A stretch of DNA of 64,000 nucleotides from Ricinus communis (Eukaryota > Streptophyta > Magnoliopsida > Malpighiales > Euphorbiaceae), in the NCBI RefSeq assembly GCF_019578655.1, contig NC_063261.1:12948216-13012215 (forward strand), read 5' to 3'. A program made the translations under genes and the position numbers. The notes beneath the pieces were generated by a model. That model had not been told where the DNA came from. It saw only the letters and a list, made by a program, of their open reading frames with translations, and did no database searches. Within the stretch, counting starts at the first letter, position 1. Every line of letters begins with the position of its first letter. Shown in pieces: positions 1 to 12,060 of the stretch.

Positions 1-104
1 GTATTTGCATAGATGCTGCTTTAGTGTTTTAGGCTTGCTGTGTCTGCTACCGTTATTGGTTTACAATCTGCATATGACCTCATCTTTTTTTCTTCTCTGT
101 CCAG

Positions 105-2744
105 GAGAATGCATATTGGTCGATGAACATGAATGCATATAAATATGGATTTTCTGGTCCAGGGAGTACTTATTATGATCCTTATGAGGTAAATGATAAT
201 TTACCAAGAATGGATGTTAGTAGGTCAACTTGGGAATACCCTTCAGTGGTGAACATGGAAGAGGCAACAACCACTGATACCCAATCTGAAGGAGATGCAG
301 TTGTTGGTGTGCATGCTTCACCAGAAGAATGTTAGTGAGACTTTTTATCTCCATCCTTACATCTTTGGCTGTTTAAATATCCAAGATATACCATTTTGAG
401 GCTCAATTTTATATGTGACAGTTGACATTTGAGTGAAGCTGTTTCCTCTTGGTTAAATTTTGTAAACATGTACATACCTGTGAGGAGTATAAAAAATTTC
501 TTCTATTTTTCTTTTCTAATTCTATATTTCAGGTCTTTTGACAGTTGTTCTCCTTTGCAGGCATCCCAAATCATACAAGCGGCGATAGTCCTCAGGTATG
601 AAGCTCTCTTCCATATAGAATGATGTTTCTATTGAGATATGATGCATATTTGAATTTTTTACTTTTAATAATTTGTTATTTGCAACTTCAGATTTCCTAG
701 TATTTTGCAGTTGCCAAATGTATAGGTAGGATCCTAAGTCTGTTCTGATGTAAAAGAAACTAATTAAACCTTCAGGCCTTCTATGCACTTTTTTGCAGGG
801 TGTTTGGCAAGACGACGTTGATCCAGATAACATGACCTATGAGGTCTGCTTTTAATAACTTGTCCTATTCACACCATGTTCTCTCCCTTATGATGTGATT
901 CGTTTCTTTTCATGGTAGCGCTGGATATTATTGTTTGCATTACTAATTCCAAGAATTGGGAACTAGTAAGAAATGCAACCCAGCCTGATAGGTTGGTAGA
1001 GCTGGTATTGCCAGTCAATTTACAATCAACTGAGCAATTATTTAATTGGATTTTCTATTAGTATCCTTCAGAAATGCTTTTCTGATCATTACAAACTTAG
1101 AACAAGCATTTGCAACAATTGATGGAGTTTTATCAACTTCTTTTGCTTTTGAGCTGATATCATCTGTAATATGGATAGCATCATCCTTTTCCTTCTGGCT
1201 ATCCTTAATAACAGTTATTTTTCATGTGAAGGAATAGATGAAGCTTTAGCTTTAGTACTAAGAAGGGGCATTCACTTGGCTTTTAGAGTTAGTTTTTTCG
1301 GATGGTAAATATTTCTCAGAATGGAGTTTGAATCAAACAAACATATAAATAATGCTTAGGTGGATAGTGTTTCTTTGCAAAAGTTTTAAGGAGGCATAGT
1401 TGTCTTCCATATTGGGTGGCATGGGGAAACCTGATCTTTATGTGATTTCTTAATTTTTGTCTGCCAATTTTGAACACTACCAGAAAATGATATAGTTAAC
1501 TGCCAAGGCATATAGGGAGCTTATATATCAGCTATTTATTCTTGATGCCACAGGAATTACTGGACTTAGGTGAGACAGTTGGAACACAAAGCAGAGGCCT
1601 CTCACAGGAACTTATTAGCTTGCTTCCAACATCAAAATGCAAATTTAGGAGCTTCTTCTTAAGAAAAAAAGCTGGGGAGAGGTAAAACTTTGATATAGAT
1701 ATTTATTGAAAATGGAAGTTCCATTTATTTACATTTGCTTTGCTTGTATGTATATCGATTCATGTGGTGATATATACTTCTCTTCTCTCTCCCATCTCCA
1801 GGTAAACTTTGAATTGGATTGCATATTACATATCTGATTAAAATTCTGATATTGGACACTGGTGATAATTAACCACTTACCCAGCCAGAAAGAATTGATA
1901 TTTGTAATGTTGGCATCCTGTGCAGTTTTTATGTCTCGTCCACATTACTGTGCTGTTTTCTAATAAATATAAGATAGACAGTAATAACTTACAGATCCAG
2001 AAGACAGTTTAGTAATGGATGTTGACCATTATCAGATTCTAGGCTTCACACTATCCAAGAATCAAGGTTGATGATAACTATGCAGTGCTTGGTTATGACT
2101 AGATTTCCAACTATCAAAATGTTATATACATAAGGAGATAAAAGCCGATGACATCTTTGTCTATAAACAAACTGCAGAGTACTATTATTCATAATAACGA
2201 ATGACCATGTCCATTATTTCAATTTCTTTTCTAGAAAATTTGTCGAGTTGTGCTTTTATATGTGGAGGAATAAATTTTCTAAGTCATCTCTTATAGTAAC
2301 TTATTTACTTCTATTAGGTGGCTCTCTTGTAATTTTTCATTTGCATTGTTGATTGGAGATCATGTTGCAATGTAATTAATCTACTTTCAGTTGCAGAACT
2401 CTTTTTTTTTTTTTTTGTCTTCCTCTTCTTTGATTCACATCCTTCTAGCTGTTCCCCAAATTTATGACTCGCTTTTGCCCGTTAAACAGATGTGTGATTT
2501 GCCAGATGAGGTATAAAAGAGGGGACAAGCAAATGAAACTACCGTGTAAGCATGTTTACCATTCTGAATGCATCTCCAAATGGCTTGGGATTAACAAGGT
2601 CAGTGAATGTCAGGTTTGAAGCTAAAATTTCTAGAATTCTTCATATGTTGCTCTAATGTACCCATCTCACACTGTTCTTAATTTGTTGATCAGGTATGCC
2701 CAGTTTGCAACAATGAGGTATTCGGTGAGGATTCGAGGCATTAA
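105..2744 (+). CDS. BB: BIG BROTHER-type RING-H2 E3 ubiquitin ligase (3' part, six exons)
   Basis: Exons I assign by reading frame and GT-AG sites: 105-330, 561-595, 799-843, 1554-1681, 2490-2598 and 2694-2744. They give 197 in-frame residues. The order matches Arabidopsis BIG BROTHER as I know it: an Asn/Tyr-rich N-terminal stretch (NAYKYGFSG), an acidic WQDDVDPDNMTYEE segment, the SRGLSQELI block, then a RING-H2 finger (CVIC, CKHVYHSEC, CPVC) across the last two exons, ending FGEDSRH. Arabidopsis BB has about 250 residues, so roughly 50 N-terminal residues should lie upstream of the window; bases 1-104 are intron. In Arabidopsis the family limits organ growth by ubiquitinating regulators such as DA1, which acts with it. 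The RING looks intact. The exact paralogue (BB or a BB-like gene) is not settled by the sequence. Confidence 0.93.
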
Positions 2745-3660
2745 ATTAAAAGATCAAAACAGAAGAAAATCCATACTCTTTGTTTCTTTCTCCTCCCCCC
2801 TTTTGCTTTCTATAGTTTTTCTTTTACTCTTCTTTCCTGGTGGTTAGTTTCTTTTTCTTTCGGTCTTGTTACACATAGGGTAAGTGATGGACTAAGATGA
2901 TTTTCTCATTCTCCATAGAAGTTTTGTTCAGTGGAAAAACAGATAAAATCTGAGGCTTCTACATAGCAAGAGAATATGAATTTCAGGCGGCAACTGTCTT
3001 TAAATCTTGATATTATTATGTGTTCATCTGTCTTTTGCCACTTTTAATCTTTGTTTAATCTGATCATCCACTTAACCCCACCCCCCATGAATCTAGACCA
3101 GGCATTGTCTTTTTGCATCTCATGCTGCCAAGTGGTGTTTGCTCCAGATAATTTTTGTCCTAATTAATGGTTGTTGAACCTTTTTTTGTTATTTTTCTTT
3201 TTGAATTTTTCTGTCTTAGGAATTGGGTAAAAGAAAAAAAGAAAAAGAAAAAGAAAAGGGAAGGAGCTATCTTTGTTCATTGCTTGCTCTAAGAATATCT
3301 TTTTATGAAGAAGAATGTAGACTGAACTTTCACTCCTGTCTTTGTTTACCTCTCATCCTATCTTGAAGTTCTGAGTTATTATGGACCACTCTGTTACTTT
3401 CAGTTGGAACTTACATTAATTCCCACATGTTAATTTCCTTCCTTTATTTTTTTGTTTGTTTGTTTTCCACCCCAACTTCAAGATTGTTAAGGCAATTGAA
3501 AAGGTCTTTGAGAGTTAGGGTGCATGCGACTCTTGAAGGGACACTCCGAGTAAAAGACATGGCTTTTTTCTTTTACCCTTTAATTTCATTTTTTATGTTT
3601 TAAATAAAAGATTTAGATAAGAAGGGTTGCTTCTCTATTATTATATTGTTGTTATCATCA
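2745..3660. other. 3' UTR and downstream spacer of the BB-like gene
   Basis: There is no convincing coding sequence here. T-rich and polypyrimidine tracts dominate, with an A/G-rich run near 3229-3260. A possible poly(A) signal AATAAA sits at 3603-3608, but it is 860 bases past the stop codon, so the true 3' end may lie earlier. Confidence 0.4.
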
Positions 3661-3769
3661 GAAATAAAGCAAGAAAAGAGCATTATCTTCTTGTGCTTGT
3701 CTCGTTGAAAATCTTGATCATAAATAATGATAGAAGATAACTGAGATTAGACTTTGGAATTCGGCAGAA

Positions 3770-4140
3770 CTCAAGTACTTAAATCGAGCTAAGAGCTGAT
3801 TACTTCAAATAAATGCACATCAATGTATATTATTTGACTTATAATTTAGATAATTCTGTAAATAATAAAATGATCTAAATTATTTTGGATCTAAATTAAT
3901 GCAGTTTTACTAAATCACTATGTAGAGATAATTCATGAGCTAAAAGATGAGCTTCCAATGAGTTAAAAGATGAACAACAATGAGCTAAGAGTGTAAAAAT
4001 AAACTATGAATATGCAATAATGAGATAAGGATGTGAAATTGAGCTATGAACATATAATTAATGAGCCAATGGTGTAAAATTAAGCTTAATTAATAAAGCT
4101 AAGAGTTAAATTTTTGTAAGCTAAGAGCGATAATTGTGAA
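3770..4140 (+). repeat. Dispersed repeat with recurrent GAGCTAA motifs, copy 1
   Basis: This AT-rich stretch contains many diverged repeats of a motif like TGAGCTAAAAGATGA. Its order (ATCTAGAT-like block, TTAATGCA, AAATCACTATG, then repeated AGCTAA units) recurs as the reverse complement at about 30380-30770. That makes it a dispersed repeat, probably a transposon remnant of unknown class. Confidence 0.5.
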
Positions 4141-4348
4141 AGATAAACTATGGATTTAAATACAATAAATGTAATATGGAAACAGTAACATGAAAACCTT
4201 AGAAATTTAATTACAATAAATAAAAATTATAAGATAGCAATTGACTACTGGGAATGGAAAGCTTGAACGTAAATTAACAATTAAGGATTATTGACTAAAG
4301 ATTTTATTTTTACTCTAAAGATTGATAAACTAAAGATAAAAAATAAAG

Positions 4349-4552
4349 TTTATAGAGTTCGGATCTGTTTTGTGTACTTGATTGGTTGATTTTTGCTTAC
4401 TAAGGAGTTTTGCCTATTTATGGACTTTCATGGCATATATCGAATAATTGTTTATAGATTTTGGATTTATTTTGTGTACTTGATTGGTTGATGTTTGCTC
4501 CTTTGGAGTTTTTGTCTATTTATAGACTTTTATGGCATATATATAAAATTAT
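4349..4552 (+). repeat. Tandem duplication, period about 102 bp
   Basis: Two adjacent units, 4349-4450 and 4451-4552, share the blocks TTTATAGA, TGTGTACTTGATTGGTTGAT, GGAGTTTT, CTATTTAT and GGCATATAT. No coding sequence is seen. Confidence 0.75.
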
Positions 4553-5454
4553 TGGTTTGGTCCTCAATTAACTCCACACCTTGAAAGTACTAATGTTGTT
4601 TTTTACATTTTGCATATGTTGATAAAGATTCTAATTTCAATGCTCTAATTCCTTACTCTTCTCAATTTCTCGACTTCTTTTTACTCTACTTTATTTTTTT
4701 GCTCAATTTCTTTCTCGTATCATATAGATATATTTTTTCTTTTCCTTTCGTGAATATGCTTAACTTTTACACCACTTCCTCTTAGCTTACATTTACTTAC
4801 ATTTAAATTTATTTTTCTCTAATTTAAAAAAATGTAATGTAACCTTTTAGAAGGCTCTATAATTGTCTTTCAACCTTTTTGCTTCCTTATTTATCACATA
4901 TTAATAATCCTTAAAGATTATTGATATATAAATTCACCGGTGGGTTAGAAATTCAAGTAGAATCCATGGATCTCAAAATTTAAATAAAAATTACCTGAAC
5001 CTTCTCTACAAGTCTGATAAAATTTATTAGAATGAAACTAGTAATAAATTTAGATGTAAATAAAAGAATTAAGTATTTTCTCAATTTCTTTAATATCCTA
5101 TTTATAGATGACCTTTAGATTTGTAATTCTATTTTTTTTTTACTATTACTTTGTTAAAATTACGTCTTAAAGAAAACCTCTTAACTTAATAACCGAAGAG
5201 ATTTTTGGATACTTCGTGTTAACTTTGCTAATCCTTATTCTTGTAGGATTGTCTGAACCCGACTCTCTATTGAAGAAAACTGTCAGATTGGTGTGAATTT
5301 AGGTGAAATAATATCTAACTAAATATATTCATTAAAATAAATTTATTTTAATAAAAAGTAATAATTTAACTATTCTCGATTTCAATTACTTAATAAATAT
5401 ATATTTTTTTATTTAAATAACTTATACTTAAATAATATACACTTTAAATTTTAT

Positions 5455-6135
5455 AAGGGACAAAGAGTCAATTTGCCCCTAAATTTATGTTCAAAATTCA
5501 AATACATCAAATTTAAAATTTTTCAGCAAATAGTCTCCTGAATTTATGTTCAAGGATCAAATACATCCAATTTAAATTTTCAGCAAATAGCTGCATAAAT
5601 TTGTATCCAATTATCAAATACACCCAATTTAAACTGTTAAATAGTAAAATAATATTAGATTTTCATGTCTTAGTGAATTATAGAAATAAAAAATAATATT
5701 TATTTAATTAATTTATTAATATAATATATAGTGACACGTTATATAAGAGTGCATTTGGTAAAATCTAAAACTTGAATTTAATTAACTCAAAAATGATAAG
5801 TATTAAATAAGTCAAATTTCAATTCTTTAAGGATTAAATAAATCAACTTTTAACTTTTTTTAACAAATAGCCCTATAACTTGTCAATTTCAAGTCAATTA
5901 AATTGGAATTCTAAATTTTGCTAATATATTAAAAAAAATAAATATTATTTTTAAATTAGATGTATTTGACCTTTGAAGACAAGTTGAAGGAGCTATTTGT
6001 TGAAAAAGTTTAGATTAGGCATATTTGATCTTTATACATTAATTCAGGTGACTATTGGTTGAAAAGATTTAAATTTGAGATATTTGACTTTTAGAGATAA
6101 ATTGAGGGGCAAATTGAATTGTTGTAACTATCATA
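5455..6135. mobile_element. Non-autonomous DNA element with long inverted arms
   Basis: The left end reads TCAATTTGCCCCTAAATTTA, and the right end, read in reverse complement, gives TCAATTTGCCCCTCAATTTA. Each arm is about 180 bases and is itself made of roughly 58-bp tandem units with TCAAATACATC and AGCAAATAG cores. The centre (about 5640-5940) is AT-rich and non-coding. The form suits a MULE-like foldback element. I could not fix a target-site duplication. A relic with similar units is visible near 54200-54300. Confidence 0.6.
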
Positions 6136-6697
6136 TCTAAGGCCACCCCTCCAAAGAATTAGGTGTAATACAGCTGACTGAATAACCAAAGAATTCCAAA
6201 AATGAGATTCACATCATCAACACTAACACAGACCAAAACTGGTAAAGCTTCTCACTTTAAAGAGTGCTGCTGCTCCTAATATATATATCTTCAAGTTTCT
6301 TGTGATTTAGCCACGTGTTACAACACCATGCAGATGCAGTCTAGATCCGATTGCACAGAATCGTTTCTCATAGCCCAGATCCAAGAAAAAGCTTCTCTTT
6401 TACCTTGACCAAACAGAAGCTTAAGAAAAAAAAAAAAAAACAAACCCAATCCCAACGGTCATAAAACGTTCACTCTTCTTTCTTTATCATAACGGTTACA
6501 TTAGTCTCTCTATCTCTCCCTCCAAGAAGTGACAATTCTTGTCCTAGCTCAAGGGGTTCTTGTTTCTTTCTCTAAAAACCCTTCTCTCTCTAAAGACCCT
6601 GCAATATTGGTATAATCTAGATTTCTGGGAGTAGATTGATTTATTTCTTGTAAAAAAGCTCTTTTCTTTTTATTTTTTTTTCTTTTGAAATTTTACA

Positions 6698-9303
6698 ATG
6701 GAACCTGCTAAAATAGACTGGAAGAATGTAGAGTCAATTTTTGTAGAAGATAAATTGTATGAAACTATTAATGCACCCAAATGGGTTGATTTCTTGAACC
6801 CTGGAAATGATTCTTTGGATGATGAGGCCTGGTTTTGTAGACCTGGTTTGTTTCTTTTCTTTATACATTTCCATTTCTTGAATTAGCTCCTAGTGTTCTT
6901 TATCTTTCTTTTGCTTTAATATTTCTCATGATTTATACATATGTTTCTTTCTTTGTTTCTTTGTGTTTGCAGATTGTAACCATCCAAAGACAGTTGAAGA
7001 TTTCCTTAAAACAGCAACTCCAAATTCAAAGGTTTGCAATCTTTACTGTGTCACATTGTTTGTTTGGTCACTGAGAAATTATAGGAAATTAGGATGAAGT
7101 TATTTTCTAATAGATAACGAACCAGATAAAGATTGTAAACTTAATTACAGATGAACTTTTTGTTAATTTTCTTTATTGATTTTGAAACAATGCAGATCAT
7201 GGGTGTCAGAATCTTTTTTCTTTCTTTCTTTCTTCTAATTTTCCTCAGTATTCTCATTGGTTATCAATGGATTCTTACAATTTAGTTGAAATCTTGTCTC
7301 ATTTTTTTGTTGTTGAATTAATCTGTTGCAGCTTTCTAAATCACCTCTAGGCAGCTGGAACGGAAGGTAAGTATAAGGAATTACGGAATTGCTCTATCAA
7401 TAAATGCTGCAAGATGATTCATCTGAAGTTCACTTATTTTTTTCTTTACTTTGGATGTAGAGATGCAAAATTGAAGTGGAGAGGGCAAAATCAGTCTTCA
7501 TTTACACCTAATGGTAGATCCATATTTAGTGAAGATGGTGAAAACCAGAACCCGAATTTATCAACACTTCCAAGTCACCAAGCTAACTTTAAGAAATCAG
7601 TGATCAAATCGAGCTCGGAAAAGAAGAGAGCAGTTGATGATATCTCTCATACCAAAGAGCCACCAAGGCTAAAAAGCACATTGTCGGCAAGGAATTTGTT
7701 TGCAGGAAAGGATATACTAAGTCATATTAGTGAGTTCTGTAACGAATTGAAGAAGATGGCAACAAGAGCAAAAGAGAGAGAGGGTGATGAGAAGGAGAGC
7801 CAAGCGGGAGAAGAGAAAGATGTGGTAGTGGTTAATGAGGGTTCTAGAGAGGTTTTAGGTGAGGTGAACGTCAAGGAGAAAGATAGGAAGCCATTGCTTG
7901 AAGTGGGTAGTGGGAAATCTGAAGGAAATGAGAAAGGAAGTGTAAAAGAAAAGCAAAGGAGGAAGAAGTAAGTTAAAAACAAACCCCTCTTCCCTTTTTT
8001 GTTCAAGTGTGTATTTGCACATGCATATAGAGACCCAGTAATAAGCTATAGATGGGGTACTTGAATCTAGCAGGAGTTCATTTTTCTTGCAATTTAAGTG
8101 ACATGGGTCTGGCTTTATGTGTGGTTGGAGCAGTTGAATTAAAGTAGCACTAACACAAGGTTTTTGATCTTCAACAAGCTTATGCACTAATGATATTGAA
8201 GTGTAAAAATGGGCCTAAGCATTTGCCGATAGACTGCATAAACTAGTTTATGATTTTTACATCATTTGCCATAATGATTATATGAGTGGCTAAAAAATCT
8301 CGATACAAAATGTTTTGCAGAGTAATTGATGATGCAGAGAACATTCCAGCCCCTCTAAATTTGGGAAATGTAAAGCACAAAGGAGAGGAGCGTTTGTTGC
8401 AAATTCGGACAAATCCTCCTTCCCCTCAATGTTTTTCTGCCACGCGTGCACCCACCAAAACCACCACCCCTTCTAAGTCTTCCAAATCCAGACTTATGGT
8501 ATGTGATAAAACCCCTTCTTTGTTGTAAATTGATCACTTTGTTTAAAAGGAAAGAGATAATAGAGCAAAGGGAATTGATGATGATGCTAAAGAAAGATTT
8601 ACGAACTCGAATTACCAAAATTTGTTATCCTTAGCAGTAATAATTGTTAAACAGAATTGCACCTGGTCAGTAATTCATATGAATCATCAATTGTCAAAGA
8701 AGCTATCTTGTATACTCCAAAGTAATTAGATTGAAGTAGCTATTAAAGGTATTTCATATGCACCGCGGATGCTGCTACCACTCTGGTAAAACTTCCAGTT
8801 AATTCCAAATAATCATGAAACTTTTCAGCTGTGTGGTGTGTATCATGGAAGATGCACAAACACGTATGCATTATCCCCGAACCAGAAACTTATTTTTAAT
8901 CTGTGTTGACTCTCAAATTCGTATGTACTAAGCTATGTGAGTTTGATTTGTATTGGATAGTAAGGTGGCCAAGTTTCTCCGTTCTTCTTTCTTTGACAGA
9001 TAGATAAGTGATGTGATCATGCTCTACTGATCAGAAAAGATTCAAAACTGGCTTGCATTTCAGATCGTATACTTCTGATTCTAACTCTGCATTTGTATTT
9101 CTTCAAAAGTTTCACTTGACAGTGTGCTACCTTTGTTGACTGTTTGTGCACAGGAGAGAGGCATCCTTCAAGAAGTGAAGCAATATAAGGAAGTGCCAAA
9201 GGACGAATCTGCGGACAAAGGAAGCTTTTCCATTGTGGATGGAAGAGAAGCAAGAACTCTGGATGTATTCTGGTTCCTGAAGCCCTGCACATTGTCTAGC
9301 TAA
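6698..9303 (+). CDS. Unrecognised plant protein, 358 aa, six exons
   Basis: Exons read in frame with GT-AG sites: 6698-6845, 6973-7031, 7332-7366, 7461-7967, 8321-8498 and 9154-9303 (TAA). The N-terminus is the best-defined part: it starts MEPAKIDWKNVESIFVEDKL and continues through APKWVDFLNP and CNHPKTVEDF, as if a short conserved domain. The large fourth exon encodes a charged Lys/Glu-rich stretch (ARNLFAGKDILSHISEFCNEL, then many EK repeats), likely disordered or partly helical. A Pro/Thr/Ser-rich basic segment follows, and the C-terminus contains VFWFLKPC. There is no signal peptide or membrane segment. A CT-rich leader lies upstream (about 6500-6600). I do not recognise the family, and no function is inferred. 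The exon structure and maintained frame argue for a real gene. Confidence 0.85.
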
Positions 9304-9512
9304 AATGGTTGATTCCCATCAAAGATTTCTGATTCATAATTCATTCTTTTCATTCTTTCATTGGTCTCTGGTTAAGTCTTTAATTCTTTCATTTATTCTT
9401 CTTATTTATAGGTCCATACAGTCCGAGTCTTTACTCAATTGATTCATTTGATTTCAAATAAGGCAAACTGTAATTAAAACATTCAATAGTTGCACCGGAA
9501 TTCATTTCAGCA

Positions 9513-9518
9513 AATAAA
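9513..9518 (+). terminator. Possible poly(A) signal of the 358-aa protein gene
   Basis: AATAAA lies 210 bases past the stop codon in an otherwise non-coding 3' region. Confidence 0.45.
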
Positions 9519-9519
9519 A

Positions 9520-10200
9520 TGTACTTTGTCCTCCATTTTCTTTTTACTACTGATGCCGGTCATAAGAGAATGAAACAAGGCACAAAATTCTGAGATATTT
9601 GGAGAAAATTTTGGATAATGGATAGACCTGTTTATGGATTTGGGTACTCATCCGGTCCGTTGTCTGAAAATTTTTAGATTTAAATACTCATTTTTTATTT
9701 TAAATCCATTGAAGTTCGAATCTGCAAAAGCCCGCTTATTTTTTGATGAATTTGGAAAAATACTTTTTCTTTGAAGTCCTTTTGACAAGTATGCTCCGAC
9801 TCAAAAATTATAAAAAAAAATGTTATATATTTTTTATGATGGGCTATATTTGGTCAAAAATCTAGATCTGCATAATTAGACCGTACCAAACTCTGAGTCT
9901 TTTTTTGAAATATAAATTGCTAAGCATAATTTTTTTTCATGTAAATAACTTTTTGTATAAGAAAAAAGCTCTGGACGCCACTTTATGTTATGAAAATAGA
10001 CTCATCCAAAAGAAAAAGGAAAAAAAGAACTCTCTAATTTTAAAATATTTTTAACATCCTTATATAATTTACCAATGGCTAGATTTAAAACACTTTATCC
10101 AAGGGCTAAAAGGCACCTAACAGAAAGATTCACTTCCTTCATTATAATTCTATCTGCGAGTTGAAGAGAAAATAAGAATTTGGCCAACGTTGTATTACAC
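9520..10200. other. AT-rich spacer between two host genes
   Basis: I see no coding sequence. The stretch is AT-rich with poly(A) and poly(T) tracts, and must hold the promoter of the gene starting at 10212. No clear TATA box could be chosen. Confidence 0.4.
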
Positions 10201-10211
10201 ATTCTCAAATT

Positions 10212-10703
10212 ATGTTGCTGCTGTCCTCGCCAGTATCTACCCCTCTGCCATCTCTACGACATGGCTGTTTCAATGTCACTAAGACGAGAACAAAGTTTCA
10301 GCAGCCAGTAAAGGTGGTAGGCATGGCAAAGGAGAGCAGTGACAGCACAAGCAGCGCAATTCAGATAGGGGCAATAGCCGCTGGATTAGTGTCAACACCA
10401 GTGATCGGTTGGTCCCTTTACACCCTCAAGACGACAGGGTGCGGCCTGCCACCAGGTCCAGGCGGGTCACTAAGTGCACTAGAAGGGGTGAGTTACTTGG
10501 TAGTTGTTGGCATTATCGGTTGGTCTTTATACACAAAGGCTAAAAGTGGCTCTGGTCTGCCCAATGGTCCTTTTGGCTTGTTGGGTGCTGTTGAAGGACT
10601 GTCATATTTATCATTTCTTGCCATTTTAGTTGTGTTTGGGTTGCAGTTTCTTGATAAGGGTTATATTCCTGGACCTCTCCCTGCTGATCAATGCTTCGGC
10701 TGA
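10212..10703 (+). CDS. Probable plastid membrane protein, 163 aa, internally duplicated
   Basis: This is a single-exon ORF. The first ~38 residues are rich in Ser, Thr, Arg and Lys and poor in acidic residues, like a chloroplast transit peptide. A second Met (MAKESSD, position 10321) could mark a region near the mature start. Three hydrophobic segments follow: around IGAIAAGLVSTPVIGW, GVSYLVVVGIIGW and LSYLSFLAILVVFGLQFL. Two adjacent units are related: GWSLYT, then GCGLPPGP or GSGLPNGP, then ALEGVSYL or AVEGLSYL. The protein ends GPLPADQCFG. I take it for a small thylakoid or envelope membrane protein of the green lineage, but cannot name it. Length and composition suit a nucleus-encoded plastid protein. 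Confidence 0.8.
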   Translation: MLLLSSPVSTPLPSLRHGCFNVTKTRTKFQQPVKVVGMAKESSDSTSSAIQIGAIAAGLVSTPVIGWSLYTLKTTGCGLPPGPGGSLSALEGVSYLVVVGIIGWSLYTKAKSGSGLPNGPFGLLGAVEGLSYLSFLAILVVFGLQFLDKGYIPGPLPADQCFG

Positions 10704-11289
10704 GGTCTCTCTCTCTCTCTTGAAGATAAGGTGGCTTATGTTTCTATCTATAATTTGCGGCCATGATTATTTAGTTTCTTTTGTTGGATTATTGCATTTC
10801 TATATTTTGATACTTCTTAGTGGTGGGTCTGTAATTAGCATCAGTAGTTATAACAAAGTCCACACAATCATCTACTCAAAGCTCAAAACCTGTCGTTTCA
10901 ATCTTTAATTATATCGTACATTGATTTTATATTTTCAGTAATATTGAAAATAAATTCTTAAAAATATTGGATTTTCTAACTTTTTACAAAAGCTGATATA
11001 AAAAAATATATTCTGAAAATCTTAAACAATTTAAAAGAAAAGAAAATATAGAAACTACTTTGAAAAGAACTATCTAAACCCGGTTTTCCTTTTGCAAGAT
11101 TTATTAAATATTCATTCATTGTCTAGTGATAATAAATTGAATAAAATCTTGGAAATATTAAAAATACCATATGGTATATTGGTAATGCAAGGTGCAAATA
11201 TTTTCCATTCATTATTTCTTATTTTATTATTCTTTATAATTTAATTACACCTTTCTAATGATGAAAGTTTATAACATATTTCCTTCAAA

Positions 11290-12060
11290 AAAAAAAATTT
11301 GATTCCATATATAAAAAGATTTCACTTTAAATTTATCATATCAGAACTAAAACTTACTTAGCTGATATATGTAAAATAATTCTATATGCTTAAAAAGAAT
11401 ATGTATTTATATTTTAATATATAAAATTTGTGTTCTGATATGTAATTTATTTTTTATATGAAAAATTTAAATTTATGTGTAATTTTATAATTTTATAATT
11501 TTTTATTAATTTATTGATTAATATGATAGATTTCTAATTAAATATTTATTATAATTCTAAGAAATAAGATATTAATTATATTTTATTATTATCTTAATCA
11601 ATAAATTAATTTTTAATTAGATAATGATTCTAATTCTATCCTAAAACGTAAACATATTAATTATATTTTAATATTATATTAACTAATAATTTTATTTTTT
11701 AATTAAATAATAATTCTAATTTTAAAAAATAATAATTTAAATTATATTTTTAATATTAATTCACTCGTAAATTAATTTTTTAATTATATATTCTAATTCT
11801 AAAAAATAGTAATACCAATTATATTAATAGTATTAATTTATATAATATTAATTAATTAAAGATATTTTAAAATAATTTTATATTCTTACACTAATAAAAT
11901 TCTAAAATATTAGAAAAATAAAAAATATTTAATATATTTAATTTGCTAATAATTTGAAATTTGAAATTTTAATAAATTTAATTGTTAAATTTAGTTTTAT
12001 AATTAAAATAATAACAACGGTCGTGCAACAAACGTGTAAACGACTAATTATATATAATAT
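11290..12060 (+). repeat. AT-rich dispersed element made of degenerate tandem units, copy 1
   Basis: Units of roughly 85-90 bases recur, each holding TTAATTATATTTTAATATTA, an AACTAATAAATT-like block and a TAATTAGATAATAATTCTAA-like block. The right end is the slightly GC-richer CAACGGTCGTGCAACAAACG near 12015. Related copies lie at 45730-46530 in the same orientation, and at about 21850-22480 and 32220-32281 plus 36847-37440 in the opposite one. A partial copy lies near 55480-55700. There are no ORFs, so it is probably non-autonomous; the class is unknown. Confidence 0.6.

Noticed and set aside
961..1010. A tRNA-like string (GATAGGTTGGTAGAGCTGG)
   Set aside because: It has only a superficial D-arm resemblance. 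No acceptor stem, anticodon arm or T-arm box can be built, and it lies in an intron of the BB-like gene.
7722..8187. Minus-strand reading frames opposite the fourth exon of the 358-aa protein gene
   Set aside because: They are shadows of a purine-rich coding exon, giving Phe/Leu/Ser/Pro-rich frames without features.
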